DNA of 64,000 nt from Pelodera strongyloides (GCA_036852015.1 JAANDG010000005.1:558001-622000); one strand, 5' to 3'. Shown: positions 35,287 through 47,851, counted from the first letter of the stretch. Notes: generated by a model not told the origin, from the letters alone. A program made the numbers and translations.

Positions 35287-36898
35287 TTAAAGCGGTATGA
35301 CGTGTGGTTTGTGAAACTTAAGCTGGACAACTGAATGTCCGCGTTACCTATTGATGCACAGAAAGGTTCACCAGTAAAACCACGAAGATTATCAGAGAAT
35401 GAGCTCGCAACACATCATACGGTAGACAATAGAAACCAAAAAAAATAGCATGACAGTATAGTTTGTGCTGTCGATTTGATGTATGCGACTAAAGGGTATG
35501 AAAGCATCGATCCAATTATCCTGTCCTCTTGGCTTTCTAAGTTATAACACGGGACTCACCAACAATAGCCACAGTACCCATCGCTGGGACATTAGTGGCG
35601 ATTACAGTAATCGCATCTTCCGATGGTCCCGGAGTGGGTATGGTATACAGAGAAGGCGAACACAAGTCCATGCGATAGCCCTGCAACTACGGTAGCAATC
35701 AACCGGATGGACTGGAAATTCTAAATAAATTCTGAAAAGACACATAGCTGTGTGAATACAGCCACGGAGAAACTTGCTCTTTCACCCGATTGCTAATCGA
35801 CTACAGTACCAATGGTTTCGTTATATGTACATTGCTTTCTCTTCATGGTATTATTTGATGCATACCTCGGTGTTATTTGATTAAAATTAATGAATAAAAA
35901 CGCGGCGAACATCATAAAGAAAAAAATGTGTTCATGAAACGTGCGATATCGAGAATTTGAATGTGAGTGGTCTAGGTAAATCTCCTTGCTGCTTGCGCAA
36001 CTTGCACTGACAACACGTATTATGTATACATACTAACCTTGCCAGTATTCCACCGAGTCACATGTTTCTCCCTTGAATGCCACCTTCCCACTATAACTTG
36101 ACTCTTCGGAAATAGATTCAGATTTCCGGTGTACTGTATGTGCGGAGAAGTTGCTACCGTATAACGAGCCTCCGTGACACCACGAGATGTTAGAGCTGAA
36201 AAATTACAGTAATTGATTTTTAGTTTCATAATTATTACCGCTAAATTATTCACGAACTTTCGTATTATGACTGTTTCTCTATAGTTTGTGTATGTATGAT
36301 TCGATTCCGTTTCACACTATTTTTACTTTATTCAGCCCGTTTTTCTAATAAACCAACGAACCCACTGATATGTGAAACTAACCTTCAACCACCTCTGGTC
36401 CCTGCGCTGGAAGGCCAGTATTTACGAGAACATTACAGGCTCCATCCTGGAATTTTTGCTCAGTACGCAGGTCAAAAATGATTATTTCAACGAGAAACTA
36501 TGATTCTTCGTGATGTACAAAACTCAGGTGCGCCTATATTTTGCCTCTCTCCTCGCCTAGACTTGTTCACACAAAGGCACTCGCCTTTTGCGAACACCTG
36601 GCGAATATAGGGCGAAGTTCCAGCGCCGTTTCTGCATCAATCTTACAATTTATTACAGTCGTCGGGTCTAACAACGCCGCGCACAACCCTGGTTTCGCGA
36701 GTGTTAAATTTCAAGAATTCCCTTTAGAGAACGTGTCGGAACAAACGAGCTTACATTCATTAACAACGTTACTTTCATTTTTTCAATATGGGAAGTCAAT
36801 ACCTGTAACAAGAATACTGTTGGTTTGATAGTCCATGAGTTTGGACCCGCTGTCGAAATAGTTGGTTGTGTGAGCAGAGACAGAGAAATTGGTGAACG
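35287..36898 (-). CDS. Uncharacterised protein, 3' part (five exons)
   Basis: Exons on the minus strand: 36898-36803, 36446-36383, 36195-36038, 35680-35560 and 35330-35287 (stop TAA). Phases are continuous, giving a C-terminal part of about 160 residues. The sequence includes DGACNVLVNTG, TEARYTVATSPHIQYTG and GYRMDLCSPSLYTIPTPGPS, and ends in VVQLKFHKPHVIPL. Two cysteines are present, and no domain is recognised. The first listed exon is open in all three frames, and the frame chosen is the one that keeps phase with the next exon. Upstream exons were not found. It is convergent with the GST gene and divergent from the collagen gene. Confidence 0.5.
35760..35900 (-). repeat. Interspersed repeat, TTTATTAAATAACACC family (inverted copy)
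   Basis: CACCCGATTGCTAATCGACT and GGTTTCGTTATATG, with CGGTGTTATTTGATTAAA at the end, are the reverse complement of 53957-54080. The copy lies in an intron of the uncharacterised gene at 35287-36898. Confidence 0.65.
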
Positions 36899-37250
36899 CT
36901 GAATAAATTATTATACTCATTGTAAAATAGTACTCAATCCTAGTTTGGCTTTCGTCTCCTAACAATAGGGAGTGGGCAGACAATCTATAAATTTTCCCTA
37001 TTACGATGATTTTGAACACCTTATCCTGAATGAGTCACGTTGTTTTATCCCTGATTACATAATAACCGTTCTGCTATTGTATCATTGACAAAAAAACTAG
37101 TTACTCTCTGGTTTCGTGTTTATGGAAGACGTATATGGAAGTCTACACTTCACTACAGCTGACTGAAAAAAACAGATACAATGAATAACAAGTTTGGTAA
37201 CTAGATAAACGATAGCTTAGCGTGATGCAATCAGTAGAGATAGATAGTCA

Positions 37251-37255
<5 letters not shown>

Positions 37256-37313
<58 letters not shown>

Positions 37314-37320
37314 AAGAGAG
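37256..37320 (+). repeat. GA dinucleotide microsatellite
   Basis: An almost uninterrupted AG repeat of about 60 bp, upstream of the collagen gene. Confidence 0.95.
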
Positions 37321-37721
37321 TTAGAGTAAATACAACAGATGCCCAAAACAGTAGACAATCAAACTCTAAAGTGATAACAACAGATAAAGAGGTCTGGTTG
37401 AACTAGTCCAGTTTGGCAGAACCATCAGTGGCTATAAAGCCGCGGAAAGCTTGTGCACAGCTACAACCAATATGGAATTGGACGCGCGGATCAAGGTATA
37501 TTTTTAGTTTTATTTGTTTATTTTTACGTTATTTTTTATCATATTCCAACCGAAGGTCCGCCAAATTTATTTTTAAAGAAATGTATTTTAACGACGAACT
37601 ATCCGTACTCATAGAAAGGAATAGCATAAAATTCCGGCACGGCGTATAAAACCCTAGAGGACGGAGGATGTAGTCAGCACGGCGGTCAACACAGTGGCCC
37701 GATAACTATTTGTGATACAGT

Positions 37722-39063
37722 ATGAACCTATTTGAGGCGTATCGCTTCGTTGCCTATTCGGCTCTCGGCTTCTCTGCCGTGGCGGTCGTCTCCATTTTCG
37801 TCACACTGCCAATGGTGTACAATTATGTGCACAATGTGAAGAGGAATGTAAATGACCAGGTTCAGTACTGCAAGGTAAGGCCTAAGTCTAAAAGACTACT
37901 GTATCTAAGCAGTACAGTATGACGAACGTGGAAATTGCCCCAAGCCGTCGATCTGCGTTACAGTAATGAGAACATGTTATAATCAACTGATTGACATAAC
38001 CAACTGGAAGTAGGCCCGTAACAACTGGAAAACAGCCAGAGGGTGCAAACCCTGACCATAGCCTGAAGCTGAATCCTAGGGACCTCTGCGAGGACAAGTT
38101 ATGTGTAAGTTTGGAACACTTTTTTTTGAGGCCTGAATCAACGAACCATTTATAGGGTTCGGCCCGCGACATTTGGGGATCAGTTCATCATATCGCTAAC
38201 GCTCCACAGAACAGAACTGCTAGACAAGCGTACAGTGAAGGTAGAACGTTGCTATAATTTTGACTGCGGCATATTTTTCTTCTACATGTACATATACAGT
38301 AGCTCCACCAACAGTAGGCAATGGATATAATAATTTGATAATCAAATCATATTCGCATACATAATACATATAATCCTACTATCTGAGCTAAGATAAATCT
38401 AATTTAGGAAGCGCTGGTGTTTCGGGTGGAACAGCTTCTGCGGGTGGTCAGTGTGCTGGTTGCTGTAATCCTGGACCTCCTGGACCAGGAGGAACTCCCG
38501 GAAAGCCTGGAAGACCAGGAAAGCCTGGTGCCCCAGGATTGCCTGGAAACCCTGGAAGGTCAGGATCCGCACCTTGCGAGCCAATGACTCCTCCGCCATG
38601 CCAACCCTGCCCTGCAGGACCTCCCGGACCTGCCGGACAAGCTGGAAAACCTGGACCCGCTGGAAACGATGGAACACCCGGAGAAGCTGCTGGAGAAGGA
38701 CCTGCTGGACCACCCGGACCACCCGGACCTGCCGGGGAGAATGGAAAGCCAGGTGCCGATGGAGAGCCAGGTACACCAGGAGAACCTGGAGCTTCGGAGG
38801 AGACTCCCGGAGAACCTGGACCTGCCGGACCTCCCGGTCCTGCTGGACCTCCTGGGCCCGATGGAAAGAGCTCCGAGGGAGGCGTTGGAGCTCCTGGCCC
38901 TGCTGGACCTCCCGGAGAGGCTGGAAAGCCCGGGCCCGACGGAAACCCCGGACCCGCAGGAACTCCCGGAAAGGTGGGAAGCGAGGGAGAAAAGGGAATC
39001 TGCCCCAAGTACTGTGCCATCGATGGAGGAATCTTCTTCGAAGACGGAACGAGAAGACGTTAA
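37722..39063 (+). CDS. Nematode cuticle collagen
   Basis: Structural protein of the extracellular cuticle. Exons: 37722-37874, 38156-38240 and 38408-39063, totalling 894 nt and 297 residues with matching phases. The N-terminus carries the nematode cuticle collagen domain with one membrane-spanning segment ([19 protein letters not shown]). [13 protein letters not shown] and the furin-type RTAR site in NRTARQAY follow. Gly-X-Y tracts are interrupted by cysteine clusters (CAGCC and [12 protein letters not shown]). The C-terminus, [20 protein letters not shown], is characteristic of one cuticle collagen subgroup. Length is typical for the family. I cannot assign the exact orthologue. Confidence 0.95.
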
Positions 39064-39821
39064 AAACAGAAAACAAACTTTCATCACGAACCTTTGCAAT
39101 AAAGATACAGCAATTCAAAAAGTGTGCAAATTTTGGAAGTTGGCACAAAACAATGAAAACTAACAATAAGTTTGCTGGTCGCCAACTTTATGCTTGACTT
39201 TGTTGGGAAGGGATTCTTGTGAAAGACAATAGGCGGGAGAATTCCTTCAGTCATTTGGTAGTGTTCTGAAAAATAAGAATCTTCAAGAATAAGCGGCGAC
39301 AAAAAGAGACCAATTCAATGGTGGGCTGCAGCCACAAAAAGTGAAAAATTCGTTTTATGAAAACTATTAACGTACTATGAACATATAAGTTCTTTTTGCC
39401 TAGAACCAAACTACGTATTTTCTGAATATTTTACCATTCATCATATTTGGTGGACTTCGGATTACCACACTATAGTCATGAAAAGGCCGCTCTCGTGAGG
39501 ATTGATCGTATGATTCATATGTACTTCGGGGCTGAAATAGAGACATGTAAGTATTAAGTTACCTCAGAAACACGTGTAATGGTGATCCTTATGTGTTGCC
39601 ATTTGTCATAATATTGCCAAAGTCTGGATAATTGTCCACAACTTACACATTTAGAATTCTCTCCCTACAATAACCAACGAACAAGCCTTTTTTTTCCTTT
39701 ATGAGTTGAAATTTTCGCAGCTCGTCTTTGAGAAGGACAGAGAAATGAAAACGCATACATGTTTGTCAGGTTAATCATTAGTGACAAGTGACAAGCTCTG
39801 GCTGTTACGAGGGCACAAAAA

Positions 39822-40365
39822 CTATAAACAAAATCTAATACCCACATGCATATTCTGTCCCTGTGGTGCAATCAGTTCCACTAAAAGTTGAGTTGTTCCG
39901 CAGCAAACGAAGTCATTTCCATCATTTTGGCAGAAGGCCATCCGTCCGCCAGTTTGGACGATACAGGGATCTGGTTGGCCCTAAAGCATTGACAATCAAT
40001 CAGTAAATAGAAAATTAGCATATATAACGAGAAGCTTGATCAATGTTCAGTGCCAAACAAACGCAAAATTATACTATCGCATCGATGAACTGAGCAAACA
40101 AAAAGAGAGCACCGCCTAAACCAACCACCCACGCAGGACCACCCAGGGTGAGCCATATTTGTGCGAGATGCGCGCGAACATAGGAAATAGAGATATTTTG
40201 GTAAATAGAGTAGTTCTCAGCTCTTACCTGTAACGTGGGCACACACTTCATTATAGTTAGCGAAGTGCGATGGCGTAATTGTGTAAGTCCTTTATCACAG
40301 CACAATATTGAATCCAAAAACAAAATAAACAACGAAAAGGGGAGGTAGAGAACGGCAACAAACAT
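39822..40365 (-). CDS. Small secreted cysteine-rich protein
   Basis: Two minus-strand exons, 40365-40228 and 39980-39822 (stop TAG), join in phase to give 98 residues. The N-terminus is strongly hydrophobic (MFVAVLYLPFSLFILFLDS), fitting a signal peptide. The second exon encodes DPCIVQTGGRMAFCQNDGND followed by FVCCG, a compact four-cysteine motif seen in many small nematode secreted proteins. Function is unknown. A later in-frame ATG at the end of exon 1 (MKCVPTLQ) could be an alternative start but would remove the signal peptide. Confidence 0.6.
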
Positions 40366-40991
40366 AATTTAGCTGAAACAAGTTATACTAAATCCTGCAC
40401 TGCACTAATGAGGTACAGTAACCAGTACAGTACTGTAAAATTAAATTCAGAATAAAATAGAACTTCAGAAGCTGAGTGATTGCCATCTACAGTAATTCAA
40501 AAGAACAATGAACACTACAAGCAAGTCCGAAGAAATAATAGAACCAAAAGCTCGGACCCGATTTCTACCCCTAGGCCTACTAGGCTTAGGCTTAGGCTTA
40601 GCCGACATGGGTCCAAGATCGAAAACTCTAAGTTAAGCAACTGAAATCCGATGGTGATTGTTCTGCATAGAAAATGAAAGGGTTTGAGTATAAAAGAAGT
40701 GAATTGATTCCCTTTTCCTCCGCCAGAAACCACTCAAACGGGAAAGCTCCAACCACCCCCAGAATATCTGTTTTTGATTGCACCGATCTCTCCGTGTATT
40801 TATTGGCGGAAGAGGATTTTTGGATAAATACGGAAGTGATAATGAGATTGATAAGCATTAGAAGGGAATTAAGGAATATAGATTTAGAAACGATATAGAT
40901 AATGAACAAAGTAAAATCTATGGAACAAACAAGGTTTATTTTCTCCTACTTGTAAGGTTCGGAAAATAACTTTACATGGAAAACCAAAAAC

Positions 40992-41085
40992 CCCGATATG
41001 GCCCCGATCACGTCCCTCAAAAAATCGGGCCGTGATCGGGGCCATATCGGGGTTTTTTCCAAAATAATCGGGGCCATATCGGGGT
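40992..41085. repeat. Short inverted repeat, CCCCGATATGGCCCCGATCA
   Basis: CCCCGATATGGCCCCGATCA at about 40991 faces TGATCGGGGCCATATCGGGG around 41032, with a third half-copy at about 41070-41085. Inverted and partly direct repeats combine here. No coding content. Confidence 0.75.
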
Positions 41086-42658
41086 TTCCACTTTCCTGTG
41101 TACTGAACATTTTCCTACGGTATAAGAACATAGATTTAAGTTGAGCGACATAGATATTGAGCATAGACAATCAGCTGGTACCCCTTTTGGTATAGGCTAA
41201 TTGTAAGAACAAACCGAGCAAAAATTACCGTAGTAAGCTGGTAATAAATAGCTACGTATTGTTTAGCGTCATACATCATGGATCGAATGAGCTAAAGCAA
41301 AGAAGATACCCCTATGGCTATTTGTTTACGCATACTCTACGTGAAACAATTGAGAGTGTACGCTGGGGAGGGGTCACTAGACGGGATACGAAATAGATGG
41401 GACTGAATAAAGGGATACATCCACGTCGCACTCTATGCAAATACGGTGCAACATGCACTCACTTATGTATGCTACGCATGCAGAATGGTAATACAGATGG
41501 ACACCGAACAAAAAAAACATACAGTAAGCTCTGCCTACTGTAACTGCACTTGACTGATAGCTACAGGATCGAGCACATACAACTATGTTATGTAGTTCAA
41601 TTCAAAAATGCATAATTGCATTCAACACGCGCCCGATTAATTCATAAAGTAAAATAACACATAATTTCAGGGACAGGACTCACAGTGTCTCCTATTAAAC
41701 TGTAAGAATATAGGTTATATTTCCATCAAGCAACTTCATAGTACATTGAATAATGAAGAACTACAAAGAAGAAGATCGTTTGCTCCATGCTCAATACCAG
41801 GCAACAAGTTGAAATGTATGACACGCCATACTTTCAGGGGAGGCGCGGCAGGCGGTGTGCCAGACAGGTACGCCGCATGTGTTCAATTCCAGTTGGCGCA
41901 CCTTTTAGGAGTAGCGCGGCTTCTGCGCCTCAGGTGAGCCATCTCGCCGCTGCGGTAGACAATCTTTTTGAGTGCGGCGGTGACGACGTGACGCGGAATT
42001 TCACGTGTTGGCGAAGTCAACCCTAAGCCTCAACGTACTTATGGTAAGGCCAAGGTAAACAGTCTCACCTACGATATGTAAAGGAAGTATCGAATGACCC
42101 GCATTACGTGTGGAAAAACGAGTGAATACTAACAAATGACACTGGCTAATGTTCAATTCAATACATGCGAAAAGACAGTCCCGGTAGTGTGAACATTTTC
42201 AACGCACAGAGATAAATTGTGAATATACAGCGCTTACCCAATTTACTGATTCATACTGTCAAAATCGAATACGCAATACTCACTAACAAAGTAAAAGTTG
42301 TCTGAATATTGAAAATGCCCCCAAATACAGTAATCCTTGTCCACTATTTCTAGGTATATTCACAACCACTATTTCTCAAACTTAGCTTCGCTTTTTATTT
42401 ATATTCTCTAAGCTCACTAAGGTGTACATCAATTTGATGAAATATATTATATTCGCGTTAAAATTGTGCACCAAACCAAAAAAAAAACTGACAAACATTT
42501 TAAATACATTTTATTACATAAACTCTTACATCCTACAAACAATGCTACTTTACAGCTAACAACACCCATATCAAACGTGTGGAGAATATCGGAAATTCCA
42601 AATAAACAATAATTTCATATCATTCATTCATATATTTTACATTCGATAACTACAGTTC
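41086..42658. other. Gene-free stretch downstream of the RMDN-like gene
   Basis: AT-rich sequence with a moderately GC-rich patch at 41820-42000 (GGGGAGGCGCGGCAGGCGGT). No exon chain is recognised. AATAAA on the minus strand near 42600 may serve the RMDN-like gene. Confidence 0.4.
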
Positions 42659-44606
42659 TTACAACTCATCAACCTCGTATTCCTCGGGCTTCAGACCAAG
42701 TCCGGCAAGAGCGATTTTGGTTTGGAAGAGAGCCTGGAAATTAGGATACGTAAGGATATAGACGAGGACATAAGTCACACACACACATAGTTAAAAGGGA
42801 ATGATCCGGCCTTAATCCGGCCTTGATGAGCCTAGTGACCGAAATATAATGCACTAATGCTACGCTACACTCAAAATAGCAAAGCCTCAGGCTCTCGGGA
42901 GATTATCTGAACCAATCCGGAGGTGGGTGGTTCTCGCTTGATCTTTCTTACAAACCGCTCCATATACAAGTGTAAGTAGAGAATAATCGTCAACAAGGCA
43001 GATACCCTTTATATGAAACACCTTCGATAATATGAAAGCATCAATAATTCATCACATACATCACGAAGATGCTTCCAAAATACGAGCCACCCATCATAAA
43101 ATAAACTAAACCCGGAAAGCGTAAAAGGATATCATAGCATAAACTCGTTGACGCTCTGACCGACGAAACCACCATCCGAATTAGCATACTGCATAAATTT
43201 AGACGGTGGTATTGCGCTACTACGTTCCTGGGTGCGCAGCCCCCCTTCTGCCAGCCGCGCAAATTGGAGTGCACGCGTAGCCAGCCGCGCAGTTTCCAGT
43301 GCGGGCGTAGCCAACCGCGTACCGCGCAGAGGGGGGCGCACCCAGCCGCGTAGTATGCAAACTACGCGGCTGGGTGCGCGGTGCCTCGGGGAGCTCAACC
43401 GCGCAGCGCACCCCCAGCCAACCGCGCAGTGGGCCCCCGGCCAGCCGCGTAGGGGGGGGGCAAAAAGAAGGGGCGTTCGCGGTTGAAGACCAGAGTAGCA
43501 GCCATACCACCGTCGGGATTAGAATATTAGGTATAGAGAAAATCAGAAACGTATCATACAGGGATACAAGTTTCGGAAACACTACATATTTTGGATGGTG
43601 GTTTTGAGCTTTTCCCGACGAGTTTTATGCCCTGAAGGATATACATCAACATCAACAATATTTCAATATTACCTTTCCGTCAAAGCTTCCCTTAGGTACT
43701 GTGGATAGGACCTCCTTCAAAGTCTCGATAGCCTCTTGCTTCTTTCCGTCAGCCTTGAGTGCCATTCCAAGGTAGTACTTGTTGTTGGCAGAGAAGCCAG
43801 CCTGAAAAACGGAGACCTAACCTTAAATCAATATGGCACGGGGCTAGACTTGTTAAAATTACACTAGAAAGTGGAAAACTCATACCCATGTATTATTTGC
43901 AAGGTTGCAAGTGAAAACATTAATACACCACAGAATATAGGATACAGTATCTGAGCAAAGCCCCGTGGTACGTGGTAGTCAGTAGTCACGTCTCAAGTAG
44001 CAATTGTATTAAATAAACCCAAGTTATATGTTATTACTTATTGCTTGAGCCCTTGAGCACAGGAATGAAAATATATTTCACTGTCTCTAGAAAATGGAAT
44101 ATGGAATAAACAAAAATAAATAAATAAAATACCTTGATAGCCTCGGCCTTTCTGAACAGCTCAATGGCTCCCTTGTAGTCCTTTGAGTTATATTTCTGGA
44201 TTCCTAAACAATGCTAAATTAGTAGAAAATGAAAATTTACAAGACAAACCGCCTAATAGCCTGAGAGAACAGAAACGGATAATATCATTCATTATGTGCA
44301 GGTCACATCCGCAAAATCACTTTATAATCATATAAACTATAACTAACAGGCCAACATCTAACCAGAAACGTTATACACTATACTTAAAATGTATTTTACA
44401 AAGAACCGACTACTGGATTTGTTTCGAAATATGAATTATATTATATGTCTACATGTCTCTATATACCTCTCACTCTCTTTCTAACTTACAGTACATTTTT
44501 GCTTTACGCCTTTACGCCATTCCAGATTCCATGAAAAAGGGCTCACAATACTAAGAGTAAGAAACATAAGAAACGAAAAATTAACATAATAATTCCGAGT
44601 CTACCC

Positions 44607-44643
<37 letters not shown>

Positions 44644-46324
44644 TTGGGTTACCTTACCTCCCACGAATATTACATACTGGGGTACGGTAAGCATAAGAAA
44701 AGTAAACGTGTAAAATAACTAACCAAGAAGGGTGTGGGCAAATGGGTCCTTGGAGTCCTTGGCCACAGCCTGTTCCAAATGCTTGATGGCATCATCCAGG
44801 TTCACGCTCTTAGGCTCCACGGCGGCCAGCTTGATCAGACAGATGGCGTACCTAATTTATGAGCAATAGCAATAAGCAGTGATACTGGAATCAAAGCATA
44901 AGACGTTGCGTAAAATAACACAATACCTTCTGGAGGCTACGGCTAGTGTAGTGTACGCCTAAAAGAATATTCATTGTGAATGGATAACTAACCATTTGTG
45001 CGCTCCAGCGACTCCCTTTGCGGGCTCAACAGCAAGTGCTCGCTTTGCTGCGTCCTTGGCCTATAAATAAAAGGTATAGAGAAACTTAATAAGATCTATA
45101 AATGAATATGAAAGGCACGTAATCTGCAATAGGAATGGACAGAAGGGTGAAAAATTACGGTGTACTCAGACTTCTAGCTTGTGTCAGCGGTATGCTCAAA
45201 TTTCTGACATCAGGCAGCAGGCATTTGGTGTGGCAAACTATGCTCTCGTATTGATGGGGAAACTTCTACGCTGGTCTAATAGATCCAGCCAAATTACACC
45301 AACAAAGATTACAGGAAAAAAAAGAAAGATCATAGTATAATTTCGCCAACCTCGTGCAAAAGATGAGCCTTAGCCTTTGGGCACTTGGTCAATTCGGACT
45401 TCTCAACGAGAACACGGGCCAGTCTCCACTGAAGCTCGCAGTTGTGAACATCAGAGACTCTAAATTGATTGAAGGAATTGTTTTACACCGTAGTAAAGAT
45501 ATTATTTTGATAATTTTGATCAACAAAATAGTGTACCGACGAGAGTAGATATGTCATGTGCATTTAGCGACTGCAAGACTGCGCGTTTTTTTTCCAGAAA
45601 TCAATTCAGCTCGGAATGCCCAAGTAAACAAACATACTTAGAGAGGATATCGTGAGCTTCATTAAGAGCGGACTCGCTCTCGATGAATCCCTTCTTTGAC
45701 AGTCTCTTCAAAGACTCCTCAAGAGATCGAACGGACTGTTGATACCTGAGAAAAAGACAATTCATAAAAACATTCCAAAGTCCCATTTGCAAAGCTGATA
45801 TTTTTTGTTTTTACGCTTCAAGAGCGTGCACCTTTATTCAAGGGAGTTCAAAGTACAATTTCAAGGGTTGCTTATGACATGTTCCGCAGAGGTCCTGAGC
45901 AGTAGGCGACGAGTTCCAGATGACAAATTGAAATTGCTCGACGTCTTCGGGCTAGGGCCAGGAGGAGGGATCGCCCATGATTCCCTCGCCTGGTGGTGGT
46001 TTCAAAGGTGTCACGGGCCGGAATCGATCGGGTCGATTGCGTTAGAGACGAACGCGCTGCCACTGGACCACCAGGCCCAAAGTGGAATAATGCCGTAAAG
46101 TAGCGCAATGGTCGCCTTGTTTGAAGAAAAAGGGGTCGCGGGTCGCCATTCGTTATCAGTTCATAAAGTAAATTAACAGTCATCATCATGGTCAAAAATA
46201 CCCACCACTCAGGCTTCTTGGAGAGTTCCTTGTCGGAAAGGGCCACGGCTGCTGCAGCTCCAAGCTGCACACCAGCGATTCCTGTGGCCAGGCGACCGAA
46301 GGATGAGGCAGCACGGCGGAACAT
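42659..46324 (-). CDS. RMDN-family (regulator of microtubule dynamics) TPR protein
   Basis: Eight minus-strand exons: 46324-46206, 45745-45638, 45459-45351, 45060-44993, 44851-44724, 44203-44133, 43801-43673 and 42733-42659 (stop TAA). All phases match, giving 807 nt and 268 residues. The N-terminus MFRRAASSFGRLATGIAG looks mitochondrial-targeting or membrane-associating. TPR-like helices follow: CELQWRLARVLVEKSE, then AKDAAKRALAVEPAKGVAGA, then HKWYAICLIKLA and DPFAHTLLG, then YKGAIELFRKAEAIK and YYLGMALKADGKKQEAIETL. The RLAR, HKWYA and HTLLG spacing is the hallmark of the RMDN family, members of which associate with spindle microtubules or mitochondria. The gene is tentatively an rmd-1-like orthologue. 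An acceptor TTTAG lies just before GTT-ATG. Its introns carry a SINE, a poly-C run and an inverted-repeat element. Confidence 0.88.
43150..43605. repeat. Inverted-repeat element with GC-rich interior in an RMDN intron
   Basis: GAAACCACCATCCGAA at the left end and TTTGGATGGTGGTTTTG at the right are inverted. The interior (43232-43460) is a GC-rich array of GCCAGCCGCGCAG/GCGTAG units with an internal palindrome around CCAGCCGCGTAGTATGCAAA. GAAACGTATCATACA near the right end recurs at about 49700. Confidence 0.7.
44604..44643 (+). repeat. Poly-C homopolymer run
   Basis: About 35-37 consecutive C residues in an intron of the RMDN-like gene, in an otherwise AT-rich context. Confidence 0.95.
45811..46085 (-). 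mobile_element. tRNA-derived SINE, family B
   Basis: On the minus strand an A-box-like TGGTCCAGTGG (46070-46060) and a B-box-like GATCGATTCC (46029-46020) lie about 40 bp apart, as in a tRNA promoter. The sequence does not close into a tRNA. A unique body follows, ending in CCTTGAATAAAGGTGCACGC and CTCTTGAAGCGTAAAA. The same 3' end occurs alone at 11737-11816, which shows the unit is mobile. It lies in the first intron of the RMDN-like gene. Confidence 0.75.
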
Positions 46325-47556
46325 AACCTAAATATATAAATACTTTATTGCAGTAAAAAAGGCAACAATAAAGACGGAAAGGATATAAACTACACTAGAC
46401 GTGACGATATACAATTGGAAGAAAATCGGTCAAAAGTCCGTTCGGGTGGCCATCCCGGAAACAAGTCAAATTGTGAAATAGCTTAAAATACAAATAGGAG
46501 AAAGCTCGACAACGCTTCAAAATATCAAACGGACACTATCAAACGAGCCAATTTCGTCCTCGGGTCACATATTCAACGCGAAAAAACTACGAGAAACATT
46601 TCCCAACATGGTGAACAGCTATAAAAATCAAACATATACTCAAGAACAAAACGAAAATAAAATCTTTTTTTTTCAGGTTCGCTTGCATGCACAATGCATT
46701 TTCAAGCGCACAGTCCGTATTTTGTGCTCAAGCGCGGTCCCACCATGCAGGACTTACAGCTGTAGTATCACACAAAGCCGATAGTACCAAGTTCCTACTA
46801 GTCTAGTACCAAATTATCCTCGGTCATAAACGACCTCCAGCACCGTCTAAAATTGGAACTAGACCGATCCTAAACTGGGACTAAATCGGTCTATTTTTGT
46901 ACGCAACGCGGCACGCAGTTCCCAAACTACGGTAGTTTCGCTGCGGAATAAAACAATGCATATCTGATTCCCCCCCCCCGGTTATACGGTACACAATAAC
47001 AATGGTTACCAAAATAATAATACTTTATTAAAATAAACCTCATCGAAAATACAATTAATATGATTAGTTATTTAGGAAGAACTATCACAGCAGTATGAAC
47101 TTACCGTAATAACTAAAGAGAAACAACACTAAACGAATATAAATCAATACAATATAGAGAATTAATTAAGACTGGGCATAAGTATTCAGAGACACAGCGA
47201 GTGTTCATATGGGACATAATAGAAAAACAGCTAGAGTAAGAGAAAAAAAGAGTATATGAGCGGAACAGCTAGCAAGAACTACTAAGTTTGCTAATCTAAC
47301 TAAACAACTAAGGACTTGAGAATAAACAATAACGAGCACATTAAATTTAAATCAACAAGACTTTCAAGTGACAAATCAACAAGGTCAGTAAGGGACCGAA
47401 TTCGAACAGAGTTCAATTAGTATGATTCACACTGACAAGTAAAGTTAAAAAACAGTTAATAAAGCTTTCTATACATGATAATAAAACTATCGTACAACAT
47501 ATATCGTACAATGTACAATAATTGAAGGGGCTCAACTCACGCCAAAAATAACCAAA
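46325..47556. other. Gene-free stretch upstream of the RMDN-like gene
   Basis: AT-rich sequence with no supported exon. A weak repeat of ACCGATC/CGGTCTA words at 46800-46900 resembles 50560-50720. The promoter of the RMDN-like gene probably lies in its lower part. Confidence 0.4.
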
Positions 47557-47652
47557 CTAGACTTTAAACCGACATTCTTGATTCCCAGGGAATTGTTTCA
47601 CTGTGATGTCCGCTTGGATCGATCTGGTCCGATGTCCGATTAGATTATCGAA
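47557..47652 (-). CDS. Possible last exon of the uncharacterised gene at 47852-48998
   Basis: A TTTTTTTCCAG acceptor is followed by 31 codons and TAG, reading FDNLIGHRTRSIQADITVK then QFPGNQECRFKV. The stretch is open only in phase 0, whereas the preceding exon ends with one base carried over. It may belong to a splice variant or be fortuitous. Confidence 0.35.
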   Translation of the reverse strand, partial: FDNLIGHRTRSIQADITVKQFPGNQECRFKV

Positions 47653-47851
47653 CTGGAAAAAAAACGACGTTATAATGCGGGATCCGTATACCAAGCTAAC
47701 ACAATATTTTGTGAAATTCACAATAAATAACTAAACAACAACCAAGTCTCAAGCCCAGAAAACCTGAAAAATAAGGAGCACGACTGCACGACGCGCGAAA
47801 TCCACGCTTAGTTCAGTAGATACTGACTGTAAAAAGGAGTGAAACACTTAC

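Noticed and set aside
35085..35330. Overlapping 77-81-codon frames on both strands at 35085-35334 as separate genes
   Set aside because: The minus-strand gene reaches its stop at 35287 and this region is best explained as its 3' UTR, ending near an AATAAA.
38399..39197. Other open frames overlapping the collagen exon on both strands
   Set aside because: They are shadows of the Gly-X-Y repeat; the plus-strand collagen frame alone has the full domain order.
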